Below, in pieces: positions 53,061 to 60,220 of a stretch of DNA of 64,000 nucleotides. How positions within the stretch are numbered: position 1 is the stretch's first letter; each line of letters opens with the position of its first letter. The notes beneath the pieces were generated by a model. It did no database searches and was not told the DNA's origin. It was given only the letters and a program-made list of their open reading frames with translations. Origin of the DNA: PALSA-505 sp036501145 (GTDB lineage Bacteria; Actinomycetota; Actinomycetes; Streptosporangiales; Streptosporangiaceae); the NCBI GenBank assembly GCA_036501145.1, contig DASYAV010000164.1:1-64000 (forward strand). The letters are read 5' to 3'. The translations under genes and the position numbers were made by a program.

Positions 53061-54563
53061 GTGGTTCCCTATCCGAGTTGGCTGAGCGCCGGGGACAACG
53101 CCTGGCAGCTCACCGCGGCGACGCTGGTCGGGCTGATGAGCATCCCGGCCATCGCCGTGCTGTACGGCGGCCTGGTGCAGCGCCGGTGGGCGATGAACAC
53201 GGTGCTGATGGTGTTCAGCGCGTTCGGCATCACCCTCATCGTCTGGGTGCTCTGGGCGTTCAAGATGGGGTTCGGCACGCCGTGGATCGGTCACTTCCTC
53301 GGCAAGCCGGGCACGGTGCTCGGCGCCGGCAGCGAGCAGGGGCAGGCCGTCGTCCCGCTGCTGGTCGGGCTGATGCCGAAGTTCCGGTTCCCCGAGTCGT
53401 CGCTGGTGTATTTCCAGTTCGTGTTCGCCGCGATCACCCCGATCCTGTTCATCGGCAGCGTGATCGGCCGGATCAAGTTCCACGTCTGGCTGATCTTCGT
53501 GCCGTTGTGGATCACGTTCGCATACACAGTCAACGCGTTCATGCTGTGGGGCGGTGGGTTCTGGGCGGGCAAGGGTGCCTTGGACTACAGCGGCGGCTAC
53601 GTGATCCATCTGGCCGCGGGCACGTCCGGCTTCGTGGCCGCCGCGGTCATCGGGCCCCGGCTGAAGCGGGACCGGCAGCGCGCGGTGCCGAACAACCTGC
53701 TGTTCGTGGCCGTCGGCGCCGGGCTGCTGTGGCTGGGCTGGAACGGCTTCAACGGCGGTGACCCCTACTTCGCCGGGGCGGACGCCGCCTCGGCGGTGAT
53801 CAACACCAACCTGGCCACCGCGGTCGCGATGATGACCTGGGTCGTCATGGACATGACGCTCAGCAAGGAGCGCAAGCCGACGTTCCTCGGCGGGCTGAAC
53901 GGCATGATCTGCGGGCTGGTCGGCATCACCCCGGCCGCCGGGTATGTGAACGGGGTCGGCGCCATCGTGATCGGCCTGGTCTGCTCGGCGGTCGTCTGGG
54001 TGGCCTGGACCTATCTGCCCCGGTACGTCTGGCCGTTCAACAAGGTGGACGACGCGCTCGGGGTCGTCTACACGCACGGGTTCGCCGGGCTCTGCGGCGG
54101 GCTGCTGGTCGGGCTGCTCGCGGACCCCAAGATGATCGAGTACATCGGGCTCGGCAACAACTCGTCGGTGGCCGGCACCGGGCTGTTCTACGGCCACCCG
54201 ATGGAACTGGCCATCCAGGCGGGCGCGGCGCTGACCATCATCGTCTGGGACGGCCTGGTCACGTTCGTCATCCTGAAGGTGATCGGCCTGTTCACCAAGC
54301 TGCGGATGCCCGAGGCGGACCTGGAGATCGGCGACGTCGCGGTGCACGGCGAAGAGGTCTACCCGTCCGAGGAACTGGTGCGCGTCGGGTCCGGCCACCA
54401 CGAGACAGCTGGTCACCGGGACGTGGGCAGCGGCCGGGAGGCGGGCAGTGGGCACGAGGTGGCCAGCGGCGGGGAGCTGAGCAGCGGGCACGAGGCGGGT
54501 GCGGCTTCCGTTATGACTGGCGGCGGCCGGGACGTGGGTAGGCCGCCGGATCCAGATAACTAG
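53061..54563 (+). CDS. amt: Ammonium transporter (Amt family)
   Basis: 500 residues from GTG 53061, with GGGAGG five bases upstream. Eleven helices; it opens with DNAWQLTAATLVGLMSIPAI and LYGGLVQRRWAMNTVLM. The first pore His is in GGYVIHLAAGTSGFVAA and the second in YTHGFAGLCGGLLVG. The C-terminal cytoplasmic region (about 430-500) has an EVYPSEEL block and then an unusual Gly/Ser/Glu/His-rich tail with GSGREAGSGHEVASGGEL-type repeats. GlnR boxes lie upstream. No glnK/glnD genes follow, unlike the classical amt operon. Confidence 0.95.
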   Translation: MVPYPSWLSAGDNAWQLTAATLVGLMSIPAIAVLYGGLVQRRWAMNTVLMVFSAFGITLIVWVLWAFKMGFGTPWIGHFLGKPGTVLGAGSEQGQAVVPLLVGLMPKFRFPESSLVYFQFVFAAITPILFIGSVIGRIKFHVWLIFVPLWITFAYTVNAFMLWGGGFWAGKGALDYSGGYVIHLAAGTSGFVAAAVIGPRLKRDRQRAVPNNLLFVAVGAGLLWLGWNGFNGGDPYFAGADAASAVINTNLATAVAMMTWVVMDMTLSKERKPTFLGGLNGMICGLVGITPAAGYVNGVGAIVIGLVCSAVVWVAWTYLPRYVWPFNKVDDALGVVYTHGFAGLCGGLLVGLLADPKMIEYIGLGNNSSVAGTGLFYGHPMELAIQAGAALTIIVWDGLVTFVILKVIGLFTKLRMPEADLEIGDVAVHGEEVYPSEELVRVGSGHHETAGHRDVGSGREAGSGHEVASGGELSSGHEAGAASVMTGGGRDVGRPPDPDN

Positions 54564-54640
54564 TAAATCTATAGGAATTATTGACAAGAGTGGGGTGGCC
54601 GTGCCAACCTAAGGGTGGCTCTGGAGAAGCCGCCATCTAA

Positions 54641-54679
54641 GACGGATGACCGCAACCGGCCAGGTTGCGGTCATCCGTC
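54641..54679. terminator. Strong 17-bp hairpin
   Basis: GACGGATGACCGCAACC (54641-54657) pairs perfectly with 54663-54679 across the loop GGCCA. It lies 78 bases after the amt stop and can end amt transcription. A weaker hairpin precedes it by six bases, so a structured RNA element ending in a terminator is also possible. Confidence 0.6.
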
Positions 54680-54895
54680 GTCTCTGGGTCCTGGCGCCCT
54701 GGGGCGCGCCAGGGCTTGCCGCGTCCAGACGGCGCCCCTCTGTTCTGTGTCTCTGTGTGAGCGCGTTCAGCTGGCTCAGCGGGCGCGTTGCTCGGCGAGA
54801 TCGAGCCAGTGGCCGACATCACTGGGGGAGAAGTGGCGGATCGCCCAGTCGGGACGGTTACCCCCAAGAAAGCATCCGGCACCGAGTCCTACTAG

Positions 54896-55066
54896 CTAGC
54901 CGGGTTCGACAACCAGGCGGGGCTCCAGGACTGCGCCACCGGCTCGGTCGCCTGGACAGCTCAGGGAGTTTCCGGCTCACCCAGCACAGCCACCCCGAGC
55001 GGCTCGTATCACGTGACGGTCACCAAGGCGTCGAACGGCTCGGTGCACTTCTCAGTCAGCCACTGA
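54896..55066 (+). pseudogene. Possible 3' fragment of a secreted-protein gene
   Basis: 57 codons without a start, after an in-frame TAG at 54893, read LAGFDNQAGLQDCATGSVAW, then TAQGVSGSPSTATPS and GSYHVTVTKASNGSVHFSVS, ending at TGA 55064-55066. Alternating Ser/Thr/Val with Gly resembles the beta-sandwich end of an extracellular protein. No family is recognised, and chance cannot be excluded. Confidence 0.3.
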
Positions 55067-55154
55067 GGGATCGGCCACCGGCCGAGGACAGGCTGAGGAA
55101 GGGGAAAGAGGTAGCCCGCCAGCCCACGGCAGCCGCGAACTCCGTGGGCTGGCA

Positions 55155-55757
55155 TCAGCCTGCCGTCATGCCGTCCGGGCTGGGCTCGGCCGACGTGGGC
55201 TTGGCCTGACCGGGCTCGGGGGAACCCGCGAACCGCGCCGGGAACTCCGGGGCATCCAGAGTCCAGGCTGGATCCTGAACCAATTTGGCCACGATGCGAT
55301 CGTGGAAGCTCCTGTGCCGCAGGGCTTCCTCGATGTCGGTGACGACCTGGCTCAGCGGGTAGGGAATCTCCGCCTCTAGCTCAGCCACGGCAGCCTCGGT
55401 GGCGCGCCACTCAGCCGCCAGCAGATCGATGATCCGTGTCGCCTTGGCCGTGAGGTGGACCTGCTTGCTGCGGGCATCGGAACCCGCGGTGGTGCGCACC
55501 CATCCGGCGGTGCGCATCGCGGCCACCTTCTGGCTCACCGCCGAATGCGTGAGCTGCACCGAGGAAGCCAATGCGGTGATCGTCATCGGCCCCCTGGCGT
55601 GCAGCCGCAGCAACTCCAGCACCCAGGTCGGTTTGAGCTGGTCGATCCGGGCCTCGGTGTAGACCCGGGTGATGTCGGCATCCATCGCCGCCTGCAGCAG
55701 CCGCAACGGCCGCCAGGCGCTCTGCTCCGTGGGGTCGCGGAAGCCCGAATCGTTCAT
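55155..55757 (-). CDS. MarR family transcriptional regulator
   Basis: 200 residues. The winged helix-turn-helix is clear: LRLHARGPMTITALASSVQL, THSAVSQKVAAMRTAGWV, then the wing RTTAGSDARSKQVHLTAKAT. A Pro-rich tail of about 30 residues is extra. It is divergent from an MFS exporter gene, and a 34-base palindrome lies between them, the standard arrangement of a repressor that controls an efflux pump and itself. Confidence 0.92.
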   Translation of the reverse strand: MNDSGFRDPTEQSAWRPLRLLQAAMDADITRVYTEARIDQLKPTWVLELLRLHARGPMTITALASSVQLTHSAVSQKVAAMRTAGWVRTTAGSDARSKQVHLTAKATRIIDLLAAEWRATEAAVAELEAEIPYPLSQVVTDIEEALRHRSFHDRIVAKLVQDPAWTLDAPEFPARFAGSPEPGQAKPTSAEPSPDGMTAG

Positions 55758-55763
55758 TCATTA

Positions 55764-55797
55764 ATTGTAACAGCTCTTATACAAGTGCTGTTACAAT
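55764..55797. promoter_or_regulatory. 34-bp palindromic operator between marR-type and MFS genes
   Basis: ATTGTAACAGC (55764-55774) and GCTGTTACAAT (55787-55797) are perfect 11-base arms. The 12-base centre continues the symmetry with CTT/AAG, giving only two fully unpaired zones. It begins seven bases before the marR start and ends 47 bases before the MFS start, so binding would block both promoters. Confidence 0.8.
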
Positions 55798-55843
55798 CAC
55801 TGAGGTTCATGGGAGGCAGCACCCAGCGGAAGGGGACACGATC

Positions 55844-57190
55844 ATGCCCGGCGGGTTCCGGCTGCTCGCGGACATCGGGCCGCTGCGTGAGTCGGCGGCG
55901 TTCCGTCGGCTGCTGGTCGGCTCCACCCTGTCCTCGGTGGGCAGCTCGCTGACCGGGTTCGCGGTCATGCTCCAGATCTATAACCTCACCCGGTCGCCGT
56001 TCGCGGTCGGCGCCCTGGGCGTGGCGGCCATGGTGCCGACCCTGGCCGTCGGGCTGCTCGGCGGCTCGGTCACCGACACAACCGACCGCCGCAAGCTGGT
56101 ACTGATCACCAGCAGCGTGCTGGCCCTGATATCCGCGACGCTCGCCGCGCAGGCCTTCGCCGGGCTGCGGCAGCTCTGGCTGCTGTACGGCCTCGTCGCG
56201 GTGCAGTCCGCGTTCGCCGCCATCGACCGCCCGGCCCGCAGCACGTTCATCCCGAACCTGCTCAGCCCGGCCCAGCTGTCCGCCGGGCTGGCACTGAACC
56301 GGATCAGCTTCCAGATCGTGCTGACCGTCGGCCCGGCGCTGGCGGGCATCATCGCCGGTGCTCCCCACCTGGGCCTGCGGGGCTGCTACCTGGTGGATGC
56401 GGCCACCTACGCCGCCGCACTGTACGCCGTGGCCAGGCTCCCCGTGATGCGCCCGCAGTCCGGGACGCGCCGGCCCGGCCTGCGTGCGGTGGCCGAAGGG
56501 GCCGCCTACATCCACCGCCACCAGGCCATCGCCGGCGCGTTCCTCGCCGATCTCAGCGCCACCGTGTTCGGCCTGCCGATCGCGCTGTTCCCGGCGATCA
56601 ACGCCGAGCGGTTCGGCGGCAACCCGCGCACGCTCGGCCTGTTCACCGCTGCGATCGGGGTTGGCGGCCTGGTCAGTGCGGTGTTGTCCGGGCCGGTCCG
56701 GCACATCTCCCGGCAGGGCCTGGCCATGCTCTGCACGGTCGCCGTGTGGGGTGCGGCCTTCGCCGGGTTCGCCGTGGTCAGCAGCCTGTGGCTGACCCTC
56801 ACCCTGCTGGGGGTGGCCGGGGCGGCGGACACGTTCACCGTGGTCTTCCGGGGAATCATCGTCCAGGCCGGGACGCCGGACGAGTTTCAGGGCCGGGTGA
56901 TGGCTGCCGACTACGTGGTGGGCGCGGGCGGCGGCCAGCTCGGCTCGCTGGAATCCGGCGCGCTCGGCTCGCTGACCACACCGGTGATCAGCGCCCTCAG
57001 CGGCGGCCTGCTCACCATCGTCGGCACGATCGCGATCGCCCTGCTGCTGCCCGGCTTCGCCCGGTACCGCCGCGAGGCGCCCGACCCGGCCACGGAGAGC
57101 CCGCAGGCCGCCGTGGCGACCGCGGTTAAGTCTGACGCGGCCAGGCCCGACGCGGCCGAGACCGACGCCGCCGGCGTGGCAAAGATTTAA
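55844..57190 (+). CDS. MFS efflux transporter (EntS/DHA3-like)
   Basis: 448 residues, 12 helices. It opens with LRESAAFRRLLVGSTLSSVG, carries loop 2-3 LLGGSVTDTTDRRKLVLITS, and the FIPNLLSPAQLSAGLALNRI region is typical of the DHA3/EntS group that exports drugs or siderophores. The C-terminal tail (about 415-448) has alternating Ala/Asp/Lys. It faces the marR-type gene across the 34-base operator, which suggests induction by the exported compound. Confidence 0.92.
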   Translation: MPGGFRLLADIGPLRESAAFRRLLVGSTLSSVGSSLTGFAVMLQIYNLTRSPFAVGALGVAAMVPTLAVGLLGGSVTDTTDRRKLVLITSSVLALISATLAAQAFAGLRQLWLLYGLVAVQSAFAAIDRPARSTFIPNLLSPAQLSAGLALNRISFQIVLTVGPALAGIIAGAPHLGLRGCYLVDAATYAAALYAVARLPVMRPQSGTRRPGLRAVAEGAAYIHRHQAIAGAFLADLSATVFGLPIALFPAINAERFGGNPRTLGLFTAAIGVGGLVSAVLSGPVRHISRQGLAMLCTVAVWGAAFAGFAVVSSLWLTLTLLGVAGAADTFTVVFRGIIVQAGTPDEFQGRVMAADYVVGAGGGQLGSLESGALGSLTTPVISALSGGLLTIVGTIAIALLLPGFARYRREAPDPATESPQAAVATAVKSDAARPDAAETDAAGVAKI

Positions 57191-57257
57191 GCCGGCCCGC
57201 GGCTCGCGGACGTCAGCCCGCAGGCAGGATCGAGCGCGTCATGGCCGAACGGCGTGA

Positions 57258-57494
57258 TCAAGGAATTCCTCGAACAACGGATATCATCCGGCCGAGTACC
57301 GCCGCCGGTGCCGACAGCGGGCCGGCCACGAACGGGCCGTGATCCGCGCTCTCGATCTCGATGACGTGCGGCGTGACCGACCGGGCAGCCGGACTGTCCC
57401 AGAAACGGTCGGCCGTGCCTCCCACCAGCACGCGCCGCGGGTGGTCCGGGCAGGCGTTGACTGAGCGCGGCGGGATGACTACGCTAAGGGTCAA
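57258..57494 (-). pseudogene. C-terminal remnant of an alpha/beta hydrolase
   Basis: 78 codons. RRVLVGGTADRFWDSPAARS, TPHVIEIESADHGPFVAGPL and SAPAAVLGRMISVV correspond to the final third of small alpha/beta hydrolases, including the acid (GTADRFWD) and catalytic His (ADHG) regions. The nucleophile half is missing. The first 20 residues look unrelated. It is most likely a truncated gene left between the MFS and chitinase genes. Confidence 0.6.
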
Positions 57495-57503
57495 AACTAT
57501 AAA

Positions 57504-57523
57504 GAAACTTTCCTATTAGTTTC
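57504..57523. promoter_or_regulatory. GAAACTTTC dyad in the chitinase promoter region
   Basis: GAAACTTTC (57504-57512) is self-complementary around its central C. GAAACT (57504-57509) also forms an inverted repeat with AGTTTC (57518-57523). The patch 57485-57525 is unusually AT-rich and lies 46 bases before the chitinase GTG. It may be a sugar-regulator operator. I see no DasR-type GGTCTAGACC core. Confidence 0.45.
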
Positions 57524-57568
57524 ACCCTCAAGGTTCCACCGTCCACCCGAGCCCCCGCAGGAGGGAAC

Positions 57569-58960
57569 GTGGATCCAGCAACCCCGCTCAGAAGATGGCA
57601 CAGGACCCCGCCGACCCCAGCACATCCGGCCGACCGTCGGGATCACGCCCGGCCCCGCGGAACGCGGCCGCCGGGCACACGCTCCGCACGACCGCCGGGT
57701 GATCGCTCCGCACGACGGTGGGGTAGTCGCTCCGCACGGCCGCTGGGCTCCCGTCCGGGCCGGGCGACCGCCGTTGTCGCGGCGGCTCTGCTGGCCGTGG
57801 CGGGCGGAGCCGGGTCGGCGCTGGCCACGTCGCGGGCCGCGGCCGCCCCGGCGGCACTGACCGCCAACTGGTATGAGTCCGCGCCGTACTACAGCACGCT
57901 GGACCCGGACGCGCCGGACCTGGGCCAGGTCATGTCGGCCACCGGGCAGAAGGCGTTCGACATGGCCTTCATTCTGGCCGGCAACGGCAGCTGCGCCCCG
58001 GCCTGGAACGGTACCGACGCCGTCTCCTCCGACACCCAGGTGTCGGCCGTGATCAACGAGGTGCGCGGCGACGGCGGCGACGTCATCGTCTCGGCCGGCG
58101 GGTACAACGGCACCAAGCTCGGCCAGGTCTGCGGGTCCGCGGCCGCCACGGCCGCGGCCTACCAGCAGGTGATCGACGCCTACGGGCTGCACGCGTTCGA
58201 CTTCGACCTGGAGGAACCGGAGATCGAGAACTCCTCCGCCATCGCGAACGAGCTCGGCGCGGCCCAGATCCTGCAGCAGAACAACCCCGGTCTGTTCATC
58301 TCGATCACGATGCCGAGCATCGCGACCGGCGCGAACTACTTCGGCCAGCAGTTGCTCGACGAGGCCAGCTCGCTGAAGTTCACCCCGGACGACTACACGA
58401 TCATGCCCTTCGACGGCGGGTTCACCGGTGGCTCGGCCCAGGTGACCGCGCTGCAGGACTTCAACACCCAGCTGATGAACACGTTCGGCTGGACCAGCGC
58501 GCAGGCCTACCAGCACGAGGGTTTCTCCGACATGAACGGCCGGACCGACGACGCCGAGTACTTCTACCAGAGCGACTTCCAGACGGTGCTGAGCTTCGCG
58601 CAGAACGCGGGCATGACCCGGTACACGTTCTGGTCGGTCAACCGGGACCGGCAGTGCAACCCGCCGGACAACAACGGCCAGCTCTCCAGCGAGTGCAGCA
58701 GCGTCCCGCAGAATCCGTGGGACTTCACCGCGTATACGGTCTCGTTCGCCAACAGCACGCCGGCCACCCCACCGCCGGTGCCGACTCCCACGTCGCCCCC
58801 GCCCACCGGGTGCTCCGCGCCGGCCTGGTCCGCCAGCACCAGCTACAGCAGCGGCGACCAGGTCTCCTACGGCGGCGACCAGTGGACGGCCAGCCAGTGG
58901 AACTACGACGAAGTGCCCGGCGGCTCGTCCGGCGCCTGGACCAGCAACGGCGCCTGCTGA
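57569..58960 (+). CDS. Secreted chitinase, GH18 with C-terminal CBM5/12
   Basis: 463 residues from GTG 57569, with GGAGGGAAC upstream. A long Arg/Pro-rich head with GTRSARPPGDRSAR-type repeats (about 1-65) precedes the hydrophobic export segment (ATAVVAAALLAVAGGAGSA). The GH18 barrel has the catalytic DxDxE in LHAFDFDLEEPE; SITMPSIATGANYFGQQ and ITMPxDGG-like YTIMPFDGGFTGG follow. A Pro/Thr linker leads to a 45-residue chitin-binding module (APAWSASTSYSSGDQVSYGG, DQWTASQWNYDEVPG). It degrades chitin outside the cell. A strong terminator follows immediately. Confidence 0.92.
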   Translation: MDPATPLRRWHRTPPTPAHPADRRDHARPRGTRPPGTRSARPPGDRSARRWGSRSARPLGSRPGRATAVVAAALLAVAGGAGSALATSRAAAAPAALTANWYESAPYYSTLDPDAPDLGQVMSATGQKAFDMAFILAGNGSCAPAWNGTDAVSSDTQVSAVINEVRGDGGDVIVSAGGYNGTKLGQVCGSAAATAAAYQQVIDAYGLHAFDFDLEEPEIENSSAIANELGAAQILQQNNPGLFISITMPSIATGANYFGQQLLDEASSLKFTPDDYTIMPFDGGFTGGSAQVTALQDFNTQLMNTFGWTSAQAYQHEGFSDMNGRTDDAEYFYQSDFQTVLSFAQNAGMTRYTFWSVNRDRQCNPPDNNGQLSSECSSVPQNPWDFTAYTVSFANSTPATPPPVPTPTSPPPTGCSAPAWSASTSYSSGDQVSYGGDQWTASQWNYDEVPGGSSGAWTSNGAC

Positions 58961-58963
58961 CCC

Positions 58964-59008
58964 GACGGCGGGTCCCGGACGAACGGCCTGGGCCCGGGAC
59001 CCGCCGTC
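58964..59008 (+). terminator. Strong terminator after the chitinase gene
   Basis: GACGGCGGGTCCCGG (58964-58978) pairs perfectly with CCGGGACCCGCCGTC (58994-59008), with a 15-base loop. It starts three bases after the chitinase stop codon. Confidence 0.85.
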
Positions 59009-59067
59009 CTGCCAGCCGAGTGCTAATGCGGACAGAAACTGACCGCATGACTGCCTAGGCTGCGGGT

Positions 59068-59651
59068 ATGACGCCGAACCCGGAGCTGAGCGAGCAGGCG
59101 CTGAACCGGGCCACGCTGGCCCGTCAGATGCTGCTGGCCCGGCACGAGCTGCCCGCCGCCGCGGCGCTCACCCGGCTCGCCGGGATGCAGTCCCAGGCGC
59201 CCGACGCACCGTACGTGGGGCTGTGGTCGCGGCTGGCCGGGTTCCGCACCGCCGAACTGGCCGGCCTGGTCAGCTCGCGGCAGGTGGTGCGCATCCACCT
59301 CATGCGCACCACCATCCACCTGGTCACCGCCTGCTGCTCTCGCACGCCGACCGCGGCCGGGTAAACCCAGACGGCCACCCGGTGCCGCTGTACCCCGGCA
59401 ACGGCGGCCGGTGCGGCATGCTGCTGCTGGACGGCCGCTTCCGCGGCACCTGGCGGATCGCCGCCGGTGGCAAGAGCAGCGGTGGCCGGGGGAGCGCGGC
59501 GGAGGACACCGCCACACTGCTCATTCAGCCGTTCGCCGCGCTGTCCGATGCCGACGAGGCCGCGCTGTCCGGGGAAGGCGGCGCGCTGCTCGGATTCGCC
59601 GCCGCCCGGGCCGCCCAGCACGACATCCGCATCCAGCCGCCGGGCGGCTGA
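59068..59651 (+). pseudogene. Winged-helix (HTH_42/DUF1006) protein gene, internally deleted and frameshifted
   Basis: The first frame (59068 on) reads LSEQALNRATLARQMLLARH, LTRLAGMQSQAPDAPYVGLW and VVRIHLMRTTIHLVTA, the N-terminus of HTH_42 DNA-glycosylase-like winged-helix proteins. From about 59335 the matching C-terminus continues in another frame: LLSHADRGRVNPDGHPV, MLLLDGRFRGTWRIAAGGK, ATLLIQPFAALSDADEAAL. The intact family is about 350-400 residues; roughly 180 central residues are missing at the junction. It is a relic. Confidence 0.7.
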
Positions 59652-59655
59652 GCCA

Positions 59656-60174
59656 TCACCGGCCGGTGACGCCGTCGATGTGCTCGCGCAGCAGGTCGGC
59701 ATGCCCGTTGTGCCGGGCGTACTCGTCGATCATGTGCAGGTACATCATGCGCAGCGAGTAGGTCCCGCCCCGCCCCGCGTCGAAGGTGACGTCGAGGCCC
59801 AGATCGCGCACCGCGTCGTCGCACAGCGCCCACTCATCGCGCAGCCGGTGGTAGTCGGTCTCTGCCCGCTCCGGCGTGCCGTCGCTGAAATCGGCGTCTT
59901 TGCCCCGGGCCGGGTCGTACATGGGCCCGACCGGCTGACCACCCGCGCGTTGCCGGAACCAGATCCGGTCCACCTTGGCCACGTGCCGGATCAGGCCCAG
60001 CAGTGACAGGTTCGATGCCGGGAGCGGCCGCGCGGCGAGCTGCGGGGCGGTCAGCCCCGCGCAGATGTTCAGCAGCGTGACGCGCTTGTAGTTCAGGAAC
60101 GCTTCGAGCATCGGCCGCTCATCGCCGGTGGTGGGCCCGTCGGCTGGATCGGGCGTGGGCAGGGTCCAGGTCAT
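59656..60174 (-). CDS. DinB/DUF664 family protein (copy 2)
   Basis: 172 residues. It has LNYKRVTLLNICAGLTAPQL, NLSLLGLIRHVAKVDRIWFR and YLHMIDEYARHNGHADLLRE, matching copy 1 at 7609-8127 in length, motif order and ending. Metal-ligand histidines are conserved. Bases between it and the HTH_42 relic number only four. The start at 60174 places TGGACC context before it without a strong ribosome site. Confidence 0.88.
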   Translation of the reverse strand: MTWTLPTPDPADGPTTGDERPMLEAFLNYKRVTLLNICAGLTAPQLAARPLPASNLSLLGLIRHVAKVDRIWFRQRAGGQPVGPMYDPARGKDADFSDGTPERAETDYHRLRDEWALCDDAVRDLGLDVTFDAGRGGTYSLRMMYLHMIDEYARHNGHADLLREHIDGVTGR

Positions 60175-60220
60175 CGGGCCAGTCTGGCAGCCGCGCCTGC
60201 CAGCCGATCTTCGCAGCGGG

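Larger units (their letters stand above)
54564..55154. other. 591-base stretch with hairpins and no clear gene
   Basis: Just after amt there is an AT-rich patch with TTGACA at 54581. It is followed by a GGTGGCT-CTGGAGA-AGCCGCC hairpin (54614-54634), the 17-bp stem at 54641-54679 and a CCTGGCGC/GCGCCAGG hairpin (54690-54713). The rest contains only short frames without recognisable products, apart from a possible gene 3' end at 54896-55066. The stretch may carry a small RNA or be debris from lost genes. Confidence 0.4.

Noticed and set aside
52881..54587. 568-codon frame antisense to amt
   Set aside because: Asp/Gln/Arg-rich shadow of the membrane protein gene, which has a ribosome site and conserved pore histidines.
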